From positions 369,436,199-369,500,198 of the forward strand of contig NC_057798.1 of the NCBI RefSeq assembly GCF_018294505.1: a stretch of 64,000 nucleotides of DNA, read 5' to 3'. Below are positions 55,351 through 64,000 of this stretch, piece by piece. The notes under the pieces were generated by a model. That model searched no databases, was not told the DNA's origin, and was given only the letters and a program-made list of their open reading frames with translations. Within the stretch, counting starts at the first letter, position 1. Each line of letters starts with the position of its first letter. The translations under genes and the position numbers were made by a program. Source of the stretch: Triticum aestivum (Eukaryota > Streptophyta > Magnoliopsida > Poales > Poaceae).

Positions 55351-56055
55351 GTCAAGAATAACGAGGTCGTTTCCAGATTGTTCCCTCCATGGAGAAGACG
55401 ATCGAACACTGGTAGAAGGAAGGGTGAAGGGCTGAAGGAAAATGGAGTAGGGAGAGGAAGAGTGTGCGACAGCAGTTCCAAATCGAGAGGGAAAGGCGAA
55501 GAGTCGGTGAACGGTTGCCAGTTTGCCATGGTTCACGAAGAGGCGCCCCGGCCTACACGTCTGTTCGGAAATACTAGTAGAAAAGGACTCACCGTCGTCT
55601 CACTGATATGTTGGGATGGGACCACATGTCAACGAAACATAATGTGTAATTTCTCGTGCAAAATGCGATCTAGCCGCATTGGCCCGAGGTGCCGCATTAG
55701 TTATTGACCTTTATTTTTTTAATAGCGTGCCGTTCAATTTGAAGCATGACTAAATCGTATTGTACGCAGAGAAAATATAAACCACTCTACCACTACTCCA
55801 CCTCCAGTACTAGTAGTATAAAAAAGATATATAGGCTGGAGCTTCAGCGCTTTCTTGCTAAGGGCTGCCCACTTGCTTCTCACACTATCACCCTCTCTCC
55901 AGATCTAAAAAATACGACCTCTCTCACCCTCCTCGCCGGTAGTCATAGATCCACCGGGGAAGAAAAGGACGTGCAGCATTGACACACTCATCATCGGCGA
56001 GTGAGGTCACACACTGATGACAAGGTCATCCTCTCCGACCTAGCGCCCGCACGGG
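55351..56055 (+). other. Flank shared by the DUF295 gene (minus) and a candidate plus-strand gene
   Basis: 55360-55560 is a GC-mixed stretch upstream of the DUF295 gene with no supported ORF. Near 55812-55840, TATAAAAAAGATATATAGG is a TATA-like element about 220 bp before an ATG at 56056. Between them lies a pyrimidine-rich, leader-like stretch (55870-55950). Confidence 0.35.
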
Positions 56056-58640
56056 ATGGCCTCCGTCCCCAAGCTCATTGTCATAGTGTGTGCGGAGGAC
56101 GACGATCTGAGCAAAGCCACTTCCCGCCGACCCTCGGGTATGCTACCTCTTTTCGAACCATACCCTTGTTTTATTGCCCCATCTGCCACGTCGTTGCATG
56201 TGGATCTTTTTCCACTGCACCATCTTCCCAATTTTCTATCCTCTGCTCTGCTGGCCACGCAGACGAAAACCATAATTTGCACTACTAAAGGAAACCCTAC
56301 TTCATGCAGACTAATCCATGTCTGGGTTGAATAAGGAAAGGAAGGGAGACTGTACTGTCCAAGAGAGTAGGCATCGAACCCGCATCTAGGTTGAGAAGGG
56401 GAAAATCAGTAGCTAAGGAACGAGTCTCATGTCTCTTGGCTGAAGAAGGGTAGAAAGGCATGACAACACAATAGAGAATGACCATGTCGATCGGTTTGTT
56501 GTCCTCACATAGGAAAAAGGTGGCTAAAGAGAACAAAAATGGGACGTAATCCACATATGATGCCTGGATATTTGTTGCTCTGGGAAACCATACCTCCCTC
56601 ACCACTCTGCGTCCATGGAGGTACATCGTACTGGTGCGCCCACTGTCCGGATGGGCCTCCCATGCTCTTATTGCCACTTTTTTTGCTGTTAGTATAACGC
56701 CAGCAGTCAAGTCAAGTAATGCTACTACTGAAGTGATGCCACATTTAACTAATGCCGCTCTCAATCTAATGCCACCGATAAATTTAAGAAATGCCATTTA
56801 ATGTCACTGGATTATTACAGGGTTAGCTGTTGATTGTGGATGTATTAAAGATTTTTCAGCTAAGGCATTCTAATGCTGTTGCACAGCCAGTATACCAATG
56901 TTGACACTTGTTACTACCTTCAGATTTTTGCACTGTTAATGCTTATAGATTACATACCTCACTTTCATGAGATAAGTTAATTTTTGTACCGTGTCACCAA
57001 AATGCCAAGGCTGATGCCATTTTATTTTGGTTAAACTGCACAAAAAATTATGAAGACAAGAGGAAAGGTCAAGACTGGGCACCTCCTCCTCTGGCTATTC
57101 TCTTGATTTGTTCGATCAAGTTTTTATGTTTGATCGAGTATCAAGATTGGAATAGCAATTTTTAAGGTCCCCCAAGTTCGAAATGATATTTACCTTGGAG
57201 GTACATGGTTTGCAAATTTTTTATATTGTCATTAGTTAATAATGCTAGTTACATTCAGACTTCTGTATTTGGTTTAATGCTCATGCACAACTAGTATACC
57301 AATGCTAAAACTTGTTACCTTTACATTTTGTATTGTTAATTCTTATAGAAATCTTCCAGTGCTAGAGTTTATTGAAATCTGTTCAATAAAACCATTGTAT
57401 TGTACCGTGTAATAAACTAACTACTCTATTGTTGCACTAGCCACTGGATTAGTGTATATTTGTAGTATTCGAATGGTGTTGCATTAGCGTACGGACATAA
57501 ATAAAGTGTGGCAAGCTTTCCCAGATATGTGTTCAAGAAAACTACTACCTGTTTTTCTAAATACTAGACGTTTGGGTACTTCAAATTGAACCGCGAAAAC
57601 GTCTTATATTAATGAACAGAGGGTGTAGAGTTCACTCAAATTATCCCGGTAGAGCTAGTCACACCTTTGTTAAAATTAATGTTCATTATGTTATCGGAGG
57701 AGGTCTGTATGTTTGTCTCTAATGCCTGTCGACTACATACCTGACATCATGATGTAATGTTAAGTCATTTCCTTTTGTGCAGTGTCACTGAATTGTCAAG
57801 ACGGTGATGGCATTTTATTTTAGTTCAACTGCACAAAATATGCTTAAAAGAAGAGGAAAGGTAAGGAGTCGATCATTCTTTCAAAAACAACTATATATGC
57901 CTTTCTAACACCAGTCGTTGTTGCCTTATTTACTCCTTCAAACAGGTGGTTAGAAACAGTCTTACTACCTTTTCCATTAAGAAATTGGAATGCTTATATT
58001 TGTGAGTCTATGCTTCAACTAGTGTCGTTTTTACAGTAATCACACTCTCAATATCTATGCAAACAGGGATGCTCGATTTTAGTAGAACTGCACAAAAAGT
58101 CCAGCTGGTTCAACATTAGGAGCATGTTTTTTTTCAAACCTTTATATCCAATTGGTGGCACTATGAGCTGTTCATTACGAAGGTACATGGTTTGCTACTA
58201 TCTTGCTACTCTTTTTGTACTGTCATTAGATAGTAATACTAGTGGTTTGCATGTGAATTTATTGGCAGGGTGGACCTACATTGGAGGTGCAGGACAGGAT
58301 TCAATGATTGGATGCTCAATTTTGGTTGTATCGATTTCACCTCTTCCATCACTGCGAACATGGATATCCTTGGTCTGATGAAGAATAGGTGCCATATTTC
58401 TGCTCTGAACCAGCAAATCAATTCAGTATGAAATTGTCCAGGGCAAAACATAACTATATCAGATTGTCCTGTGGAAGAGACATCTTTAAACCGAAAATAG
58501 AAGGTGTGGTATATGTTTACTAGCTGCTTGATATTTGTGCAGACCGAGATGTCCGCCTGTTGCTATTTGGCAAACGAACAAAGTGTCTGCAATTTTGGTT
58601 GAGCTGCACAAGAGAATAGTATAGTCACTGCATGCAGTGC
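56056..58640 (+). pseudogene. Candidate decayed plus-strand gene with repeated exon-like modules
   Basis: A possible first exon, 56056-56137, begins GGGATGG and encodes MASVPKLIVIVCAEDDDLSK, ending at donor CGG/GTATGC. Downstream, several exon-like pieces share a core that reads as ILVELHK-like. One at about 57781-57865 has acceptor TTTTGTGCAG and donor GGAAAG/GTAAGG. A similar one at about 56993-57067 ends GGAAAG/GTCAAG. Others are near 58066-58130, 58268-58330 and 58543-58625. Frames differ and contain stops. I do not recognise a family. It may be remnants of a repetitive gene or transposon; the repeated TTTTGGTTGAACTGCACAA core is the firm observation. Confidence 0.3.
57548..57625. mobile_element. 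Short Stowaway-like MITE
   Basis: About 78 bp between TA at 57546-57547 and 57626-57627. AAATACTAGACGTTT on the left pairs with AAAACGTCTTATATT on the right. The ends are degenerate (CCTGTTTTTC against GAACAGAGGGTG). Confidence 0.55.
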
Positions 58641-59012
58641 CATTTGAAAATGGACACAAAAAGATTGGATAGTCACTTCATGGACTGCAGAAAAGTAGTA
58701 CTATACTATTTATTGGCCAACACTAGGTGCTTCATTGCGTTGGTCTGATTATACAATGGGCGTCATTTTGCCCAAGTTAAAGTTTGTATTCCAAAAATAA
58801 TCTCGCGGTGTGATCGAGAGAATACCAAATCGTATTGCAGTGGATGTTCCTCCATCATGTGTAGTTCATTCTCATGGTTCCAGCTGTTGGTGAGACCACT
58901 TGCGTTTGCAAGAGGAATTGTAGACTTCACAAACAAATTTGTCTTTCCGTCTGTACTGAATGTTGGCCAAGAGAAGCATCCATGTTAGTAGGAAGAACAG
59001 ATGTTTTTTCTA
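58641..59012. other. No gene seen
   Basis: AT-rich sequence without open frames, MITE ends or repeats that I could support. Confidence 0.4.
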
Positions 59013-59308
59013 GATCTTTGCTTTTGGAGCTACATATTTGTATATGATCTCTGAATCATTGAGATGCATTAACATGTTGATCTTACGTATGGGAATCGTA
59101 CTAGTTAGTTTTAGTTGCGACGCAAGATCCGAAGTGGCTGATCTTTGCTTTTGGAGCTACATATTTGTATATGATCTATGAATCATTGAGATGCATTAAA
59201 AGTTACTTATTTCTGTTCGCTCAGTGTTTACAAGTTACTGATCGATCACTAGCTAGCCTACTAATGCACTCCTAGTAGTTTTATTTGCGACGCAAGATCC
59301 GAAGTGAC
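59013..59308 (+). repeat. Tandem duplication, 127 bp offset
   Basis: GATCTTTGCTTTTGGAGC and about 75 following bases start at 59013 and again at 59140. TTGCGACGCAAGATCCGAAGTG closes both copies (about 59115 and 59285). The second copy carries about 45 extra bases. Confidence 0.88.
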
Positions 59309-59330
59309 GCACGCCGGCACTATCCTACCT

Positions 59331-59490
59331 ACTCGATCCTACACAGATAAATAGCGGATCATTCACGTACTACATCCTTTCCGGTTTGCAGGGCTCAATT
59401 CAACAAATGACGTACTCGATCCTACACGAATAAATAGCGGATCACGCATGTACTAGTACCTCCTTTCCGGTTTGCAGGGCTTAATTCAAA
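59331..59490 (+). repeat. Tandem duplication, 83 bp offset
   Basis: ACTCGATCCTACAC...AATAGCGGATCA...CCTTTCCGGTTTGCAGGGC...AATTCAA, at 59331-59400 and 59414-59490. Adjacent to the 127 bp duplication, which points to a locally unstable stretch. Confidence 0.88.
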
Positions 59491-59599
59491 CCTCTCACCA
59501 ACCAAGGGACTCCCTTCGTCCGGGCTTATTAGTCCCGTGAGCAAAGCAACAAGACCAAGGCATGGCAATAATTTACGGCATGAAGAAGTTTAAGCCTAA

Positions 59600-62500
59600 T
59601 TAATTCCAGCGATTTAAGTGGCTGCATGCGTGCCCTCGGCTGCGACTCATTGCCGACGTCTCGGTGCCCGAAGGCGGTTGTGTTTAGTGGAAACGAGGCA
59701 ATCAGATATGCGGGCTTTACAACTTTCACTTAGTCTTAGGAGGTTAAAGTTGGGAGGCCAGCAAGTAGCCCCCCGGTTAGTGTTGGGCGACAGCCGAGGT
59801 CAAGCCATAAACACTTCGGCCAATGTTATGAATGACCCGTCATTTAATACAGTCATCGGACCGCTGACCAGTTTACGCTTATTGTGACAGTCAGTTTTCG
59901 GCTTTCTCCACTGAGGTGCTTAACCATGCAAGCTGGAAGCACAATCGTAGTGGTTCTTCCTTTGCACACCTAGCCGAACAAAGCGGAACGTAGGAGGCAA
60001 GCACAGGAGCCAGGCAACCCAACTATTGACCGAAGACACAATTCGAAACTGATGCATATACAGCAATATCTGAGAATTTTTGCCGAATCTCTAAAGGTGT
60101 CCGGCGCTGTACTACGAGACTTATGCGGAAAACACACAAATGGTTGAAAAGTGCCAAAGGATTGGAAAACCAAAAACGTCAGTAAAAACTCGACATCCGA
60201 ACTAGATCAATTGTTCGGTGCCAATCAGAAAATTGGTCTTAGAAAAAAATTGTGCTTCTGTCGTGCTTTAACATGACACATCCTATCTCAAGACTTCAAG
60301 CGGGTTAGCTTACGGCTTCAACCTCCTATCCCGAAGGCGGAGTACTTCTCATTAGGCCTGTTTAGCAAACTTTAGCAACTATGAGAGAGAAATTAGGCTC
60401 CCTGGCTATTGACCACACACTCGCGTCGAAAAAAGGAGTGATAGAAAAAAGACTTTGCAACGACTAAGAAGAAGAACACTTACTATAAAACAGCTCACAT
60501 AAATTTCAGAGCCCCTGAGTGACTTGGGTAAAAGAATTTTATGTATAATGATTGTATGTACCAAAGTACTTATATCATATTTGTGTTCATCCGAACTTTA
60601 AACGCATCTTAACCGACCGTCGGCTTCTCCCTCTTCGGCCAAGGGCCGAAAAGTGTTATGTACTCCTCCTGTCGAGAATATCGACGGTGTTTCCGATAAC
60701 CAGGCAATCAGGCCATAAGGCTATAACAGACAAACCGCGCTCAGGGAACTTATGCTATATTACTAACGAAGTTAAGAAGCATCTTCGAAGAAAATAGTAC
60801 CCCCACCGATACCTTTCTTCGGTTGCTCATTGCTGCTATGAGACTTGTGCAATAGATTTTTTGTACTCATGAATTTCGTTGTGGGCCGACCATAATTGAA
60901 AATAATAAGAGCGCTAGCTTTCAGCTTCACCTAGTCTGAGGTCAGAGCTCGGAGGACCCGGTCATGACAATCGCAGAGGTGCTCCCTTTACTCCCTAGCC
61001 GAACAATCGGGAATGTAGGGGTAAACACAGGAGCAAGGCAACCCAGCTTGCAAATCGCTTAAGTCAACATGGTGCATATTGTGGCGTAATACACAAACAA
61101 GGAACGAAGTCGTACAAGTATAATCATTTGCAAGAGGAAAGGTTTCACAAAGGAAGCCCCCAAGTAAACGGGGTATTTGAATTTGTGTGTCAAACAAAGT
61201 TTGGACAAGGAAGTTCTTCACAAACGACTTTTTGCTAAAAAAAGTATAATGCTTGGTCGGACCGAACAAAATTTAAAATTTTAAAACTTTGAGCATGAAA
61301 GCAACTTACTGGTTAATGTGTTCGGCATTGATGACGCGGTCCGAGCTTGGTGCGGGAGGAGGTCTCAGCCCCCTAGCCCGATGTGGCCGAGCGAAGAGCT
61401 CGGCACTCCGAAAAGGTGAAGCCCCCAGTCTAGCCGAGGTGATGGAGCAGGTCACCGGGTGACACTGGAATCTCTGGACGAGTAGGTTGATGAAGTGACG
61501 ATGCGGGGTTGCCAACACAGGACCGCGCTCCAAGGCAACGACACAATTTGGTCGACGGGGATGGGCGACGACGTCATCCAACGGCGTGGCATAGTGAAGG
61601 CCGATTATCTGCATGCATGAAGTAGCACAAAGCAGATAGCAAAGATAAATAAATAAAAATTCTTTACAAAATTCTTTATGTAAAATAAATTATTAAAAGA
61701 GATGTGGTCCCTGAAGGAGGCGTGGCGTGAGGCCATTGTTGACATTGGGCGTTGGCGTGGCGGGGTGGCAAAATAGGAATTCGCACGGGCGCCCAAGTTA
61801 CGGACGCAGTGCGCAGAGGGCAGCGACAACATATCGGGTCGCCCTGAAACGGCGGCCGCAGTGTAGACCTGATTGCAAAACATGTAGCACAAAAAATGCA
61901 GACTGGCAGAGAATACTCTTTGAACGGAAAACACATGTACATGCATCAACGAAAATATCTCTGCAAAAAATAATGCAGTACAAACGGACAGAAAATATTC
62001 TGTGTGTAATAATTTCATGTGATAAACAGATAGCTAGGAAAAACAAAACTTGTTTGACCATGATGACTGTACCAGACCAAAGCGAATAAAAGAAGGTGAT
62101 CTGGTCTGCACTAGTACGAACTAGTACCAAGAATTAAGATGCTAGTACCCAGAATCGACAATGTGAGGTAGTAGTACTAGTTGAAAGGCTAGTTTTATCA
62201 TCTAAATCTTGGAGACCGTGCTGCAAAATTGATCATGGACTGCACTAGCACTACGGCACACACAAAGCAGCAAAAGAAAACTGCTATCAATAATCGATAG
62301 TGGCCACCTTGCGCGGAGTTAAAAAAGAGAACATCATATAGAAGGAAAAAGACAAAAGGAAAAGAGTCTCCCTGATGGCCGCTGCCGTGCAGGAGCATCT
62401 TTTGATCTGTTGCCGGATACTGGCATGTCCTTGCCCTTTACATCTGGGACCCAGCACAAAGGGCGTTCCGATACGTCTTGATTTGACGTCCTGCAGTGTA

Positions 62501-62766
62501 CTGCATCTGCCTGATCGAGGTAGGGCTGGCGCTGCATGAAGCATGCATGTCCGGCAGAGGCTTCGGATCGCTAAGTGTATTCGGATCTCTTGACAGTGCT
62601 CGAGATCAAAACCAATCTGCAAACAAAATAGCGCAAGACTACCAACAATAATCGCAAAAAGAAATCCTGATGATTTAGAGGGAACATATCGAATTGAAAT
62701 CATAACACCTGATTTATGTCGTTGCATCCGCGATGACACCTAGGAGGCTCTCAATAAAAGCACCAA
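59600..62766 (-). mobile_element. Interior fragment of a minus-strand gypsy-type element, non-coding
   Basis: Continuous with the LTR at 62767-63186. On the minus strand the LTR end is followed by TTGGTGCTTTTATTGAGAG, a start often seen after LTRs of this wheat family. The stretch has no long ORF and is rich in GCCGA/TCGGC. Two blocks are related to each other (CCTAGCCGAACAA...GGAACGTAGGAGGCAAGCACAGGAGCCAGGCAACCC near 59970, and CCTAGCCGAACAA...AGCAAGGCAACCC near 60996). The left limit is approximate; no second LTR was seen, so the element is truncated. From memory the LTR resembles the Triticeae Fatima-like group. Confidence 0.6.
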
Positions 62767-63186
62767 TGTCGGTTCAATATCCGGCGTATCTCGTAGTAGG
62801 GGTCTTAAGCTAGGCGTCTCAGAGCGATGGTAACATGGACACAGGTTTTACCCAGGTTCGGGCCCTCTTGATGGAGGTAAAACCCTACGTCCTGCTTTTG
62901 ATTGTATTCATGTGGGGATAGTACAGAGTACATATGTCTACCATGAGATGGTAATAATGAATATCAGATTGTCTATCAACTAGCCTAGCCTCGGTTTATA
63001 TAAGACACCGGAGGCCTAGGGTTTAGGAGAGTCCTTGTCTTGGGTGCCAAGTCTTGTGGAGTCTTCCTTGTATGCGGCAGGGGTTGTCCGAACTGGCCCA
63101 TGAGTATACGGCCATGGGGGTCCTCGGCCCAATCCAACTGATCGGGAGACGACGTGGCGAGTACCCCCTAGTCCAGGACACCGTCA
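62767..63186 (-). repeat. 420 bp LTR of the minus-strand gypsy-type fragment
   Basis: TGTCGGTTCAATATCC to GACACCGTCA on the plus strand, with the typical core CCCAGGTTCGGGCCCTCTTGATGG in two overlapping pieces. TATA (CTTATATAAA on the minus strand) is at about 62995-63004. The primer-site side faces left, so this is the 5' LTR of a minus-strand element. Confidence 0.8.
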
Positions 63187-63224
63187 ATCACGACATGCGG
63201 CCTATTCTTTCTTGCGGTGGCGGG

Positions 63225-64000
63225 TGTCGGATTTAGGGATCCGGCAACCCTTGAGAGGTTCGAACTTTGGGGTGCGTGCGGAGATCTCAACCTGCCTAGC
63301 CTGCCTACTCGCGATTCTCCCTAGCCTAGCGCGTCAAGCTCAAAGAGACACAAAGACACAAAGATTTATACTGGTTCGTGCCATCATTGTGGTGTAATAC
63401 CCTAATCCAGTGTGGTGTGGTGGATTGCCTCGAGGGGCTATCGATGAACTAGTACAAGGATGAACAAGCCTCGGGAGGTGAGGTGTTCTCGAGCTGGTGT
63501 GGTGCTTGGGTCTGAATGGATCTCCCTACTATGGTGGTGGCTAGGTCCTATATATAGTGGCCTTGGTCCTCTTCTCAAATATGAGCGTGAAGGGATCTCA
63601 CAACGGTGGGCTTTGAAAGGGGACAAGTAGTATAGTCTATCGTGACAAAAGTAGTCTTCGCCTGCAAAAAGCCTCTGGTCGTGACGCTGCGGTGGGCTCG
63701 GTGATGACCTCTGTCCTGTCATCCTAGCGGTCTTGGTCTTGTTGCACCAGAATGGAAACCTTTGGCTGGTTCCTCGGGACTCCCCGCTTGTGGCTTGCCT
63801 CTTTTGCACCGAAGAGGTAACCCGCGCTCTGCACCCGCCTGGCGCCCTTCTGGCATCCGCCTTGCCTTGGTCGTCATGGCTCACGTCAGCTAAGCCTCAT
63901 GACGTAGCTGCATAGAACTCTCCACCCCTCAGGAGCCCTCCTAAGGAGGCCAACTCATTCGGGGGTCTTGGCATCGTCCGCCTCGCGAGGCTTAGCCCCA
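63225..64000 (-). repeat. Partial LTR of another retrotransposon, cut by the window end
   Basis: Starts TGTCGGATTTAGGG and runs to the window edge. TATA element TATATATAG at 63549-63557. The sequence below it on the minus strand (GGGTATTACACCACAA, AACCAGTATAAATC) is leader-like, so transcription to the left is inferred. The other end, any partner LTR and the interior are outside the window. The 38 bp between the two LTRs (63187-63224) contain no recognisable feature. Confidence 0.65.

Noticed and set aside
61727..62739. Frames of 110-150 codons on both strands
   Set aside because: They overlap each other in the non-coding interior of the gypsy-type fragment and show no domain.

Overview
The window looks like a TE-rich chromosome arm of a large-genome grass, most probably Triticeae (wheat, Aegilops or barley type). 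The evidence is nested LTR retrotransposons with LTRs of 0.4 to 4.8 kb, several Stowaway-type MITEs (CTCCCTCCGT ends, TA duplications), Sirevirus-type copia elements with clustered GGGGGAG polypurine tracts, GC3-rich single-exon coding sequence, and F-box/FBD and DUF295 gene families that are amplified in grasses. There is one assembly gap (10925-11444). No bacterial, organellar, rRNA or tRNA genes were seen.

Layout. 1-1606 is the left arm of an inverted duplication whose right arm is 52421-53985. The right arm abuts a DUF295-type gene (minus strand, 53985-55350), and base 1 of the window aligns with that gene's stop codon, so a second, convergent copy should lie just off the left edge. 2128-2700 is an unrecognised intronless ORF. 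4139-6739 is a three-exon F-box/FBD gene whose second intron holds a (CT)n tract and two abutting Stowaway MITEs. 7100-9900 is a purine-rich tandem repeat of about 1 kb units, interrupted by a Tourist-like MITE. 10498-10690 is a 44-46 bp tandem array.

11446-23791 is a gypsy-type element with two 4184 bp LTRs and a decayed interior. It and a copia (Sirevirus-type) element at 24675-34556 are nested in one multi-exon gene-like unit (about 23815-38003) whose exon phases still fit together across the copia insertion. One exon pair of that unit is tandemly duplicated, and its reading frame is interrupted by stop codons that are almost all at glutamine-type codons. A 54-56 bp periodic GGGCCGTTAACAGG-type array (38140-39185) follows and suggests that the unit is cargo or a native gene of a CACTA-like DNA transposon. 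39231-44016 is a lone 5' LTR of a second gypsy family, 44778-48166 is a minus-strand gypsy gag region, and 49440-52420 is the 3' end plus LTR of a second Sirevirus-type element. 56056-58640 may hold a decayed plus-strand gene. 59600-63186 is a minus-strand gypsy fragment with a 420 bp LTR, and 63225 to the end is part of another LTR.

Most notable: the 24675-34556 element has no polymerase region. It carries a damaged gag, then a second LTR-like promoter block, then an intact 678-codon ORF just downstream of a good splice acceptor. No intact cellular gene is certain. The 190-codon ORF at 2128-2700 is the only undamaged non-TE candidate; the F-box and DUF295 genes each have an in-frame stop.
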